64,000 nucleotides of DNA, taken from contig CALKFG010000006.1 of NCBI GenBank assembly GCA_938084575.1, positions 161,579-225,578 on the forward strand. The letters run 5' to 3'. Source of the DNA: an uncultured Hyphomonadaceae bacterium. Lineage in GTDB: Bacteria; Pseudomonadota; Alphaproteobacteria; Caulobacterales; Hyphomonadaceae. The position numbers were made by a program, and so were the translations under genes. Positions 13,680 to 22,079 of the stretch are shown one piece after another. A model generated the notes under the pieces. That model saw nothing but the letters and a program-made list of their open reading frames with translations, was not told the origin of the DNA and did not search any database. Positions within the stretch are counted from its first letter, which is position 1. The number at the start of each line of letters is the position of its first letter.

Positions 13680-15119
13680 ATGGCCAAGACCGTACTGATT
13701 ATTGATGATGATCCGACCCAGAGACGCCTGCTGACCGGTGCCGTGGAACGCGCCGGCTTTGCCGTGCGCACCGCCCCGGATGGTGAAACCGGCATCGCCA
13801 TCGCAACCGACCGGAATGCCGGTGCCGACGTCATCCTGCTTGACCTGACCATGCCCGGCCTGTCCGGTCTCGAGACGCTGGAACGGCTCGCTGAACGTCA
13901 GCCTGACACCCCGGTGATCATGCTGACCGCGACCAGCGGCATCGACACGATTGTGTCAACCATGCGGGCCGGCGCGGTGGATTTCATCGTCAAGCCGGCC
14001 AATCCCGAGCGCGTCGTGGTGTCGATCCGGAATGCGCTGAAGCTGTCTTCCCTGACCGGCGAAGTCCAGCGGCTGACGCGCAAGGCCAAGGGGGGCATGG
14101 GCTTCGAGGACATGATTGCCAGCGCGCCGGCAATGCGGCAGGTGATGCGGCTGGGCGAACGCGCCGCGGCCTCGGATATTCCGGTCCTGATCCTCGGCGA
14201 AAGCGGCGTCGGCAAGGAAGTCATTGCCCGCTGTATCCAGGGGGCGTCGGCCCGGGCGGGTAAGCCCTTCATCTCGGTGAATTGCGGCGCCATCCCTGAA
14301 AACCTGGTTGAATCCATCCTGTTCGGACATGAGAAGGGCGCCTTTACCGGGGCTGTGTCGCGCTCGCCGGGCAAGTTTGTTGAGGCCGACGGCGGAACGC
14401 TGTTTCTCGATGAGGTCGGGGAATTGCCGCTGGATACCCAGGTCAAGCTTCTCCGCGCGCTGCAAGAGGGCGAGGTCGACCCGGTGGGGGCACGGCGCCC
14501 TGTGAAGGTCGATGTCCGGATCATTTCCGCGACCAATCGTGACCTCGCCTTACGGGTGCGCGAAGGCGGCTTCCGGGAAGACCTGTTTTACCGGCTCAAC
14601 GTGTTTCCCGTTGAGATGCCCGCCTTGCGCAGCCGGCTTGAGGACGTGCCCAGCCTGGTTCAGCATTTCATCGACCGGTTCAATGCCTCCGAAGGCACCA
14701 AGATCATGGATGCCTCTGCCGATGCGCTCAAGCTGCTCAGCGCCTTCGACTGGCCAGGCAATGTGCGTCAGCTGGAAAATGCGGTCTTCCGGGCTGTCGT
14801 CCTGTGTGAGGGCGACACGCTGGAACCGGTCGACTTTCCCCAGATTCTCGGCCAGGTCGACCCGGTTGACAGTCTTCCCGCACCCAGGGCCAGCGAGATC
14901 ACGTCGCCGACAAGTACCGGGCGTGGACCGGTCCCGGTCTTCGACGGGCAGGACTTGCGCTCTCTGGCGGATGTCGAGCGCGATCTGATTGCCTTCGCAA
15001 TTGATCATTATGCCGGGCACATGTCTGAAATCAGCCGACGGCTCGGTATTGGCCGGTCCACTCTGTACCGCAAGGTCCGCGAATACGGCCTGGATGAGGA
15101 TGAGCGTCAGGCCGGCTAG
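13680..15119 (+). CDS. Sigma-54-dependent response regulator (NtrC family)
   Basis: A 479-residue activator with three domains: receiver (1-120, phosphoacceptor D55 in VILLDLTMPG, Lys in IVKPAN), AAA+ (Walker A GESGVGKE at ~173, sigma-54 contact motif GAFTGA at 220-225, Walker B TLFLDE), and a Fis-type HTH at the C terminus (EISRRLGIGRSTLYRKV). I used ATG 13680 because AGGG lies eight bases upstream; earlier in-frame ATGs exist at 13641, 13674 and 13677. No histidine kinase gene is adjacent, so it is an orphan here. The stop overlaps the convergent SDR gene by four bases (CTAG). Confidence 0.95.
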   Translation: MAKTVLIIDDDPTQRRLLTGAVERAGFAVRTAPDGETGIAIATDRNAGADVILLDLTMPGLSGLETLERLAERQPDTPVIMLTATSGIDTIVSTMRAGAVDFIVKPANPERVVVSIRNALKLSSLTGEVQRLTRKAKGGMGFEDMIASAPAMRQVMRLGERAAASDIPVLILGESGVGKEVIARCIQGASARAGKPFISVNCGAIPENLVESILFGHEKGAFTGAVSRSPGKFVEADGGTLFLDEVGELPLDTQVKLLRALQEGEVDPVGARRPVKVDVRIISATNRDLALRVREGGFREDLFYRLNVFPVEMPALRSRLEDVPSLVQHFIDRFNASEGTKIMDASADALKLLSAFDWPGNVRQLENAVFRAVVLCEGDTLEPVDFPQILGQVDPVDSLPAPRASEITSPTSTGRGPVPVFDGQDLRSLADVERDLIAFAIDHYAGHMSEISRRLGIGRSTLYRKVREYGLDEDERQAG

Positions 15120-15970
15120 TGTTTCGGCTTGCGGTCACGAATACGGCCAAAGGCGGCCTTTATCGCGTCGAAGCGCATCTCGATCAGGGGCTCAAATTCA
15201 GTGTCGGTGAAAATGTAGTCCCAGTTTTCTTCGATGCCTTCGCGCACCAGCTCGCCGACATAAAGCGGGTCGATACCGGCTTCGATCCGGGCTCGGAAAT
15301 CCTGCATGAACGCTTGCTGGTCGGGGTCGCCGGACAGGGTCAGGTCGAGTTTCTCGTCGCCATAGCGGGCCTGCATGTTGCGGGTGGAGTCCATGATCGC
15401 GGTGCGGATGAGGCCGGGGCACAGCACAGACACCCCGATATTGCGGGGAGCGAGTTCTGCGCGCAGGCCCTCTGACAGGGCGACAACACCATATTTGGAC
15501 ACATTGTAGGGTGCGCCGCTGGCCGATAACAGGCCGGCAATCGATGCGGTCGAGACAATGTGCCCGCCTTCGCCATGGCGTTCGAGCAGCGGGCCAAAAA
15601 TCTCCACGCCCCAGACCACCGCCATGACGTTGACATCGAGCGTCCAGCGCCAGACGGAATCCTTCCAGCTGCCATAGCTGCCACCGCCGCCAACGCCGGC
15701 ATTGTTGACCACGATATGGACTTTGCCGAACCGGTCGAGTGTCGCCTGTGCGGCATTCTGCAGCTCTTCCTTGATGGACACATCAGCCTGGACCCCGGCA
15801 ACATCGGCATTGGTCGCGCTGAGCTGTGCCACGGCAGACTCCAGCGTGTCACCTTCAATGTCGCACAGCATGACTTTGACACCGGCCTGTGCGAGGGCGC
15901 TGGCAATGCCAAACCCGATGCCGGAACCGGCCCCTGTGACAAAGGCAACGCGTCCTTCGAGATGCTTCAT
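15116..15970 (-). CDS. SDR family NAD(P)-dependent oxidoreductase
   Basis: A 284-residue classical short-chain dehydrogenase. The cofactor motif TGAGSGIGFGIA is at ~12, NNAGVGGGG is in the middle, and the catalytic Ser plus YNVSK follow. The Asp after the second strand (LCDIEGD) suggests NAD(H) preference. The C-terminal extension of ~60 residues is somewhat long for the family. It is divergent from the AraC-MGMT fusion gene. Substrate unknown. Confidence 0.92.
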   Translation of the reverse strand: MKHLEGRVAFVTGAGSGIGFGIASALAQAGVKVMLCDIEGDTLESAVAQLSATNADVAGVQADVSIKEELQNAAQATLDRFGKVHIVVNNAGVGGGGSYGSWKDSVWRWTLDVNVMAVVWGVEIFGPLLERHGEGGHIVSTASIAGLLSASGAPYNVSKYGVVALSEGLRAELAPRNIGVSVLCPGLIRTAIMDSTRNMQARYGDEKLDLTLSGDPDQQAFMQDFRARIEAGIDPLYVGELVREGIEENWDYIFTDTEFEPLIEMRFDAIKAAFGRIRDRKPKH

Positions 15971-16071
15971 ATTTTGTACTCCCTGCTGTGCCGGACCTGT
16001 GTGCTATGTCATGGTCGCAATGGCAAGAATCGGGTGGCGGCGACGTCGCGTCAGGGGCATTGTGGCGGATG

Positions 16072-16950
16072 ATGACACAGGACACCTATCTGCAGCGTTG
16101 CGCGGCATATGATCGGATCGCACGCGCGCTCGATCATCTCGGCACGAGCTGGCGGGACTGGCCGGACCTGGCATCATGTGCGGCACGCAGTGGCCTTTCG
16201 GCGCGGCATTTTCAGCGGGAATTCAGCCATTGGGCCGGGATCAGTCCGCGGCAGTATCAGGCCATGCTGGCCCATGCCGAGGCCGGCGCGCTTCTGCGTG
16301 CGGGCGCCAGCCTGCTGGACACCACGCTTGAAACCGGCCTGTCATCGCCCGGGCGCCTGCATGACCTGTTCATCGCGCATGAGGGGCTGTCGCCCGGCCA
16401 GGCCAAAACCGGCGGCGGCGGCGCCGTGCTGCACCTGGGACGGGCGCGGACACCATTTGGACTGGGTGTGTTCCTGATCTCCCGGCATGGGCTTTGCGGC
16501 CTGGGCTTCGCGGATCCCGAGGCGGCGGCGCGAACCGGGCTGACGCATCCGGGTTATTGCGAATCGACCGTTACCGCGGACCTGGCGGGGCGTTATCCGG
16601 AGGCGGAAATCCGACGCGACGATGCGCTGGCCGAAAGCTGGGCCCGGCGCGTTTTCGAGACCGCAGAGCCTTTGCCGCTGGCGCTGTATGGCAGTGCGTT
16701 TCGCCGTCAGATCTGGCGGGCCCTGCTGGCCATTCCGGCCGGAGAAACCCGCACTTACGGGGAGGTTGCCGCCCGTGCCGGCCGACGGGGCGCGGCGCGC
16801 GCCGCCGGTCGCGCCATCGGGGCCAACGCCCTGGCCTGGCTTATCCCCTGCCATCGGGCGCTGGCGGCCGACCGGCGGCTGCATAACTACCATTGGGGCC
16901 TGGGACGAAAACGTGCCATGCTGGCCTTCGAACGTGCCCGGCTGGCCTGA
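16072..16950 (+). CDS. AraC-type HTH / methylated-DNA-protein cysteine methyltransferase fusion
   Basis: Residues ~1-100 are an AraC-type HTH (LSARHFQREFSHWAGISPRQYQ); ~115-290 are an O6-alkylguanine-DNA methyltransferase with the acceptor Cys in IPCHRA. It thus resembles Ada but lacks the N-terminal zinc/phosphotriester domain with its Cys4 site, so the usual Ada methylation switch cannot operate in the same way. Start uncertain: ATG 16072 (292 aa) is used, adjoining ATG 16069; an upstream in-frame start at 16006 would add 22 residues. It repairs alkylated DNA and may sense damage through the C-terminal Cys. Confidence 0.9.
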   Translation: MTQDTYLQRCAAYDRIARALDHLGTSWRDWPDLASCAARSGLSARHFQREFSHWAGISPRQYQAMLAHAEAGALLRAGASLLDTTLETGLSSPGRLHDLFIAHEGLSPGQAKTGGGGAVLHLGRARTPFGLGVFLISRHGLCGLGFADPEAAARTGLTHPGYCESTVTADLAGRYPEAEIRRDDALAESWARRVFETAEPLPLALYGSAFRRQIWRALLAIPAGETRTYGEVAARAGRRGAARAAGRAIGANALAWLIPCHRALAADRRLHNYHWGLGRKRAMLAFERARLA

Positions 16951-16986
16951 ACCATCCGGGGCTTACCGCGGGGGAGAAAGAGGCGC

Positions 16987-17460
16987 ATGGATCTGATCAT
17001 GTTGAGCTATCTGGGCATGCTTGCCAGCCTGTTTGCCTGGGCCCTGGCGCTGGCCTGGCGCTGGCGCACGCTGCCGGCCTTTGCCCGGCAGGTCTATGAT
17101 TCCAATGTCGAAAAGGGTCTTCTCGATGGCGGCATCAACCGGGAGGATTATGCCCGCAGCTATGTTCGTGTCGAGGGTCCGCGGGCCGCCAGCTATCGCT
17201 GCGCCACCGGCTTCGTCGCCCTGCTCAGCCTGCCGCTTCTGGTCGATCTGTTCAACCGGATCTGGGACATGGCCTGGCGCCTTCTGGGTGCGGTTGAGGG
17301 TCCCTATGAACGTGGCTTCATGCTGCACACGTTCATGACCTTTGTCTTCGTCATGGCGGTGATGGTTGGCCTGCTGTATCTGGTTACCGCCTATTATTAC
17401 CATACCCGGCCACCGACACTGGTGGAGGAAATTGAACGGCTTCAGGGAGACCGGAAATGA
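16987..17460 (+). CDS. Integral membrane protein of unknown function
   Basis: A 157-residue protein that I do not recognise. It shows about three membrane segments: near 5-24, 70-88 and 108-137. A soluble stretch between the first two (QVYDSNVEKGLLDGGINRED) carries conserved-looking acidic residues, and a short cytoplasmic tail ends the protein. It overlaps the downstream glyoxalase gene by four bases (ATGA), so the two are translationally coupled. Start ATG 16987 has GGGAGAAAGAGG just upstream. Confidence 0.75.
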   Translation: MDLIMLSYLGMLASLFAWALALAWRWRTLPAFARQVYDSNVEKGLLDGGINREDYARSYVRVEGPRAASYRCATGFVALLSLPLLVDLFNRIWDMAWRLLGAVEGPYERGFMLHTFMTFVFVMAVMVGLLYLVTAYYYHTRPPTLVEEIERLQGDRK

Positions 17461-17930
17461 GCGTGGAATTCTTGCACACCATGGTGCGTGTCAGCGATAT
17501 TGAGTCCTCGGTCAGGTTTTTCGGTGACGGGCTCGGCTTGCAGGAGGTGGCCCGTTATGACAGCGAGCAGGGACGCTTCACGCTGGTCTTCCTCGCCGCG
17601 CCGGAGGATATTGCCCGTAATGGGGGCCTGCCGGAGGGCGTTGGCCCGACCCAGATGCAGATCCCGATGATTGAGCTGACGCATAACTGGGACCCTGAAG
17701 TGTATGAGGGCGGCCGGAATTTCGGCCATCTTGCCTATCGGGTTGACGATATTTATGCCGCCTGTGCCCGTTTCCAGGCGCTTGGCGTCACGATCAATCG
17801 TCCGCCGCGCGATGGCCGCATGGCCTTTGTCCGCTCCCCGGACGGGATTTCCGTTGAATTGCTGCAAAAGGGCAAGCCCATGGCCCTCGCAGAGCCGTGG
17901 CTGAGCATGGACAATACCGGGAGCTGGTAG
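17457..17930 (+). CDS. VOC-family protein, lactoylglutathione lyase (glyoxalase I)-like
   Basis: A 157-residue vicinal-oxygen-chelate protein with two beta-alpha-beta-beta-beta modules. The four expected metal ligands are visible: His7 (EFLHTMVRV), Glu in MIELTHNW, His in NFGHLAYRV and Glu in ISVELLQ. This pattern fits glyoxalase I, which isomerises the hemithioacetal of methylglyoxal and glutathione to S-lactoylglutathione. It is coupled to the upstream membrane protein by an ATGA overlap, an unusual partner. Other VOC functions are possible, but ligand spacing favours GloA. Confidence 0.87.
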   Translation: MSVEFLHTMVRVSDIESSVRFFGDGLGLQEVARYDSEQGRFTLVFLAAPEDIARNGGLPEGVGPTQMQIPMIELTHNWDPEVYEGGRNFGHLAYRVDDIYAACARFQALGVTINRPPRDGRMAFVRSPDGISVELLQKGKPMALAEPWLSMDNTGSW

Positions 17931-17980
17931 ATCGGGGGCCTGACCTGAAGCGGCCCGAACCTGTCCCTGGTCAAAAGGAC

Positions 17981-18859
17981 TTAAAGTGCCTCAACCCGGG
18001 CCTTGCGGGCCTCGAGAAGGGGCTTCATCTGCCAGTAGGCCATCGGCGTGCGATACAGCGGTATGCGCGGATGCAGGTGGTGGACAATGTGGTATTGCAT
18101 GCCCAGAGAGCCGATATTCCCGACCCGGGACCGGAAGCTGCGGGTGTTGCGATATCGGCCGGTTTCCGTTCCGGGATGATGCGGCGCCCAGCTCAGATAA
18201 TACTGAATATAAGTCAGGGCGATGTGACGCGGCAGCCACCACAAAAGTGCGGCTTCCAGCGCAAAGCCGGTCCAGGCCAGGCTGAACAGGATGCCATAGA
18301 AAATCAGGTCATATATCACCCCATCAAGGATGATGTCGGAGCGACCGATCCGGGTCAGTGCAGCGCCATAAGCAGACAGGCCCCGGTTTCCCCGGGGCTG
18401 GCGATTGGCAATGGAGGCCCAGATCGCGGCCAGCGGCCCGGCCGCCCGGGTGCCATAGTCCGGGTCGAGATCCGGATCATTGGTGTGCTTGTGATGTTCG
18501 AGATGGGTGAAGCGCAGCACGCGGTAAGGGGTGGCCAGCGGCACGGGGGAGAGGTGACCGACCAGCTCATTCAGCCAGCGCAGAGGCTCTCCCGGGCGGG
18601 CAATAATGTCATGCTGGGCTTCATGTGAGGGCAGGTAGGACAGGGAAATGCAGACCGTTGCGACGACAAAGCCCATCCAGAGGGGCAGGAGCCCGGTCAT
18701 CACCAGCGGCCACAGGGACAGCCATATGGCGAGATTGCCAAAGGCCCAGATCACCGCAAACCAGGGAAACTTGCCGATATGCTGGCGGGCGATGGCTCGC
18801 TCTGCCCGCATCAGTTCGGCTTCGCTCATGTCGGCCACAGCGGGCTCTGGAGATGTCAT
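17981..18859 (-). CDS. Fatty acid desaturase family membrane protein
   Basis: A di-iron membrane oxygenase of 292 residues. The three histidine boxes are HEAQHD (~86), HLEHHKHTN (~122) and YHIVHHLHP (~255), with four membrane helices between. Start choice: ATG 18859 gives an ATGA overlap with the upstream 63-aa gene; an in-frame ATG at 18877 would give a 22-base overlap. The box pattern places it among desaturase or hydroxylase-like enzymes of fatty acids or carotenoids; the substrate cannot be settled from sequence. Probably regulated from the palindrome-bearing promoter at 19073-19086. Confidence 0.88.
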   Translation of the reverse strand: MTSPEPAVADMSEAELMRAERAIARQHIGKFPWFAVIWAFGNLAIWLSLWPLVMTGLLPLWMGFVVATVCISLSYLPSHEAQHDIIARPGEPLRWLNELVGHLSPVPLATPYRVLRFTHLEHHKHTNDPDLDPDYGTRAAGPLAAIWASIANRQPRGNRGLSAYGAALTRIGRSDIILDGVIYDLIFYGILFSLAWTGFALEAALLWWLPRHIALTYIQYYLSWAPHHPGTETGRYRNTRSFRSRVGNIGSLGMQYHIVHHLHPRIPLYRTPMAYWQMKPLLEARKARVEAL

Positions 18860-19047
18860 ATCCAGCGCCCCCGCCATTGTGCGACGCCGCCCAGAAGCCC
18901 CGCCAGGATCAGGGCCGCCGTCATCGGGGTCAGGTCATGGGGCAGGGGCAGGCCGGCCATGCGGATCAGGGCTGCAAATAACGGCGTCAGGAAACCGAAA
19001 GCAAACAGCAGGGGGCCGACATAAAACAGGGCTTTGATCAGGACCAT
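18856..19047 (-). CDS. Small two-helix membrane protein coupled to the desaturase
   Basis: A 63-residue protein, nearly all hydrophobic: helix 1 about 3-28 and helix 2 about 40-57, ending in WRGRWI. GGAGG lies nine bases before the ATG. Its stop overlaps the desaturase start by four bases, so the two are made together. I do not recognise the family. It could be an accessory subunit, anchor or chaperone of the desaturase, which is inference from coupling alone. Confidence 0.75.
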   Translation of the reverse strand: MVLIKALFYVGPLLFAFGFLTPLFAALIRMAGLPLPHDLTPMTAALILAGLLGGVAQWRGRWI

Positions 19048-19072
19048 TACATCGCACCTCCAGCCAAAAAGA

Positions 19073-19086
19073 TGACACAGGTGTCA
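19073..19086. promoter_or_regulatory. 14-bp palindrome upstream of the desaturase operon, candidate operator
   Basis: The arms TGACAC and GTGTCA are separated by AG. On the minus strand the palindrome overlaps a TTGACA that could act as a -35 box, 26 bases upstream of the 63-aa gene. It sits between the OYE stop and the desaturase operon start. Perfect short palindromes over a -35 element usually bind a dimeric repressor such as a TetR or GntR protein. The regulator is not in the window. Confidence 0.4.
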
Positions 19087-19126
19087 ACTTTTGTAAAGAT
19101 CTGCGGTGAGCGGCCTGGCGACCGGC

Positions 19127-20239
19127 TTAGTAGAGGGTCGCCAGCGCCTTGGCGTCATAATCCATCAGCTCATCGGTCCGGCCCTCGCGGATTTTCTGGG
19201 CCCAGTAAGGATCCTGCAACAGGGCCCGGCCGACGGCGACCATGTCGAATTCGCCCTTGTCGAGGCGTTCAACCAGGTCGGTAATCGGATGGGTCGTTGA
19301 ATCCTCGCCCCGGAAGGCGCCGATAAAGTCAGACGACAGGCCGACAGAGCCAACTGTCACGGACGTCAGGCCGGTCAGTTTCTTACACCAGGCGGCCAGG
19401 TTGAGCCCAGTCTCCCCATCAATTTCGGGGAATTCGGGTTCCCACCACCGCCTCTGCGAGGCATGCAGCACATCGACGCCGGCATCGGCAAAAACACGCA
19501 AAAAGGCCTCGAGTTCTTGCGGTGTTTCAGCCAGGCGGGCGGTATAGTCCTGTTGTTTCCATTGGGAAAATCGCAGGATGATGGGCATGTCGTCCCCGAC
19601 TTGCCGGCGGCACTCGGAAATGATTTCACCGGCGAAGGTCGCCCGCGCGGCCAGGTCGCCGCCATATTTGTCACTCCGGGTGTTCATCATGCCCCAGAAG
19701 AATTCGTCGACCAGATAGCCATGCGCGCCGTGGATCTCGATGCTGTCAAAGCCAAGACGGGCGGCCTCTCCGGCGGCATTGGCATAGGCCATGACCATGT
19801 CTGCGACCTCCGAATCGGTCGGTTCGTCCTGGATTTGTTTGCCCTTATGGGTACGTCCGGACGGGCTGTCTGACACCGCATCGGGGTCTGGCCCGGTGCC
19901 GGGTTTGCGCATCATGCCCATGTGCCAGATCTGGGGGGCAATCTTGCCGGGTCCCGCATGCACGGCATCCACCACGGTCTTCCAGCCCTCAAGGGCAGCC
20001 TCGGCATGGAAGTTGGGCACGCGGGGGTCATTCGAGGCGCCCCCTCGGTCGACGGTGGTCCCCTCGGTGATAATCAGGCCGACATCGGCCGCGGCGCGGC
20101 GGGCATAATAATCGGCGACATCCTGTCCCGGAATTCCACCAGGTGAAAAAGACCGGGTCATCGGCGCCATGACGATCCTGTTGGGCACGTGCATGCCCCG
20201 GATCTGGATCGGGTCGAACAGGGGGGAGGTTGGCGACAT
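19127..20239 (-). CDS. NADH:flavin oxidoreductase, old yellow enzyme family
   Basis: A 370-residue FMN-dependent TIM-barrel ene-reductase. Start ATG 20239 has AAGGAG nine bases upstream; an earlier in-frame ATG (20263) lies before that site. N-terminal SPLFDPIQIRGMHVPNRIVM, the substrate-binding HGAHGYLVDEFF pair and the C-terminal FMN phosphate region GRALLQDPYWAQKI are typical. A likely role is reduction of alpha,beta-unsaturated carbonyls or nitro compounds. It lies upstream of the desaturase operon on the same strand but is separated by a promoter-like region. Confidence 0.92.
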   Translation of the reverse strand: MSPTSPLFDPIQIRGMHVPNRIVMAPMTRSFSPGGIPGQDVADYYARRAAADVGLIITEGTTVDRGGASNDPRVPNFHAEAALEGWKTVVDAVHAGPGKIAPQIWHMGMMRKPGTGPDPDAVSDSPSGRTHKGKQIQDEPTDSEVADMVMAYANAAGEAARLGFDSIEIHGAHGYLVDEFFWGMMNTRSDKYGGDLAARATFAGEIISECRRQVGDDMPIILRFSQWKQQDYTARLAETPQELEAFLRVFADAGVDVLHASQRRWWEPEFPEIDGETGLNLAAWCKKLTGLTSVTVGSVGLSSDFIGAFRGEDSTTHPITDLVERLDKGEFDMVAVGRALLQDPYWAQKIREGRTDELMDYDAKALATLY

Positions 20240-20440
20240 AAATAGACTCCTTGATCTTTTCATGGCTTATCTGCCGTTCGCACCGGACCTTCGCAAGCCT
20301 GTCCCCGCGTTAGTATCGCCGGCGCTCGATCGGGGATGGGAGCGGCGGGTGGCGGGCGGCATCGGCATGAAACCGGCTGGGCCCTGTGTTCAGGCGCAAT
20401 TCATCCGGTGTTTGACAGGGTCGGCCGGGAGGAGACGCAA

Positions 20441-21493
20441 ATGATCAGACCATATGTGCTATTGGGAGTTCTGGGGACAGTGGCGGCCTGCGCGACGCCG
20501 GGCCTGAACTACGACACCACCGTGATGGCCAGCAGTCCGGCTGCGGCTGAGACCCGCAATGTCACGGTGTCACGCTTTCACGGTCCGGCCGGACGCTGGT
20601 ACGCACGGCAGTTCGAAGCCATGCTGGCCAATGCGACGCTGGACGGACAGGCCTGGTTTGCGCTGGCCGACTATGACTACCTTGGGGGCTATCCGGTTGG
20701 GGTCTATTCCGGCGATATCGATGTTCTGCGCTACGACATTTATGATTATACCCGGACCGACAAGAAATGTGTCGAGTGGGACGGCCCCTTTGACTGCGAG
20801 CGGCGTGAGGAGGTCCTGGAATATTGCGTCGAGGAGACGCTGGCGGTTGAGGTTCAGCCCCGGCTGGTTGACCGGGCCACGGGCGCGGTTGTCTTTACCG
20901 GGGTTTATTCCGGTCAGGCGGGACAGACGCGTTGCCAGATCGAACCCCATTATGGCGCGTCTCATGGTGTCGGGCATTATTCCGGGTATGGCGACCTGAT
21001 TGACGGCCGCGGTGTGCTTCTGCGGGAGGCCCTGTCTGATACGCTGGCCCCGGTCCGGCGGGACATCGCGCCACGCAATGCCACCGTCAAGGCCGTGTTT
21101 GCTGCCAAGGCCATTGATCCCGAGGTCCGGGCGGATCCGCGTTTTACCCAGGCGGTCAAGGCGGGTCTGTCCGACCCTGTCCTGTCCTGTTCCCTGTGGT
21201 CGGACCTGATCGCAGCCTATCCCGCGGCGCCGGCAGTGATCCACAATCGCGGCGCCTGTGCCGAAGCAGAGGCGGATTTTGGCACCGCCCAGCGGCTTTA
21301 TGCCGAGGCGGCGGCGCAGGCGGACACCTATACCGGTCTCGAGGATGCATTGCTCCGTCCGATCCTGACCTCGCTCGCGCGGGTATCCGGCCAGCGTTAT
21401 GATCTGGAATTGCTGGAAGACATGACAGGGGCGGGCCCTGACGCCAGCGCCGCAGACATGTCGACGCCGGCCCCCTCCGAGCCCGGCGCCTGA
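20441..21493 (+). CDS. Large predicted lipoprotein, function unknown
   Basis: A 350-residue product. The signal sequence ends VAAC with the lipidated Cys at 17, and GGAGGAG precedes ATG 20441. An aromatic- and Asp-rich segment (~75-110) is followed by four Cys (KKCVEWDGPFDC, EYCVEE, TRCQIE) that could form disulfides in the periplasm. A Gly/His/Tyr stretch (HYGASHGVGHYSGYG) follows. The C-terminal third resembles a TPR-like helical region (EADFGTAQRLYAEAAAQA). Overall it recalls CsgG/LPP20-type lipoproteins, but I do not recognise a family. Confidence 0.8.
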   Translation: MIRPYVLLGVLGTVAACATPGLNYDTTVMASSPAAAETRNVTVSRFHGPAGRWYARQFEAMLANATLDGQAWFALADYDYLGGYPVGVYSGDIDVLRYDIYDYTRTDKKCVEWDGPFDCERREEVLEYCVEETLAVEVQPRLVDRATGAVVFTGVYSGQAGQTRCQIEPHYGASHGVGHYSGYGDLIDGRGVLLREALSDTLAPVRRDIAPRNATVKAVFAAKAIDPEVRADPRFTQAVKAGLSDPVLSCSLWSDLIAAYPAAPAVIHNRGACAEAEADFGTAQRLYAEAAAQADTYTGLEDALLRPILTSLARVSGQRYDLELLEDMTGAGPDASAADMSTPAPSEPGA

Positions 21494-21523
21494 ATGCCTG
21501 ACGGGGCGCCCGGGTGCCCGGGC

Positions 21524-21703
21524 CTAGTCGGTGTCCCGCCGGTGCGCATCGAGGGCAGTTTCCTGCCTTTTCGCCTGCGCCTGATCGGTCCGCTTCTCTG
21601 ACTTGGTGCGGCCATGCCGCAGGCGGTTCTCGTCGGCCTGACGGGCTTTCTCGGCCCGGGCGCGTTGCTTGCGGGCCTTGTTGAGATTGATCGGCGTCGT
21701 CAT
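21524..21703 (-). CDS. DUF4169 family protein
   Basis: A 59-residue, very basic and charged protein beginning MTTPINLNKARKQRARAE, the hallmark of DUF4169, a small alphaproteobacterial family of unknown function commonly found near fumC. It is predicted to be a single long helix. The start ATG shares an A with the stop of the upstream gene (TGATG), so the pair is coupled. An in-frame start eight codons upstream is less likely. Confidence 0.85.
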   Translation of the reverse strand: MTTPINLNKARKQRARAEKARQADENRLRHGRTKSEKRTDQAQAKRQETALDAHRRDTD

Positions 21704-21999
21704 CAGCTCTGCTGGGCGTTGCGCCATTGTTCCATGGCCAGCGAAATGGCGAAGGTCTCGCGATATTTCGGGCTGGAGGCGGGGCGCGGTGCCCGTACCG
21801 CCGTCAGCGCCATGATTTCGGCCAGTTTATTATGTGCCGCGCCGGACTGGCCCGCACCAATATAGGCGTGCAGCTCGACCAGCGCGCTGGACAGCGGGTC
21901 ATTGGCCCGGATGACAAAATAGGGCTCGTCCTCGCCAAGGCGGGACAGGACATCGAATTCGGACGGATTGGCCTTGGAGCCGATGGGCGCGTTGGTCAT
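21703..21999 (-). CDS. Hypothetical protein in the fumC cluster
   Basis: A 98-residue protein of unknown function. ATG 21999 has AAGGA about eight bases upstream, which decides it over the in-frame start at 22029. The N-terminal half contains FDVLSRLGEDEPYFVIRAND; the rest is helical with no obvious catalytic residues or membrane segment. It follows fumC on the same strand (80-base gap) and is coupled by TGATG to the DUF4169 gene. Confidence 0.7.
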   Translation of the reverse strand: MTNAPIGSKANPSEFDVLSRLGEDEPYFVIRANDPLSSALVELHAYIGAGQSGAAHNKLAEIMALTAVRAPRPASSPKYRETFAISLAMEQWRNAQQS

Positions 22000-22079
22000 G
22001 GGAAGAGTCCTTCTGAAACGTGGCGACAATGCCCTCGAAGCCTGCGATTCTGCAAGCCTGACAGCCGTGATCGTGGCAA

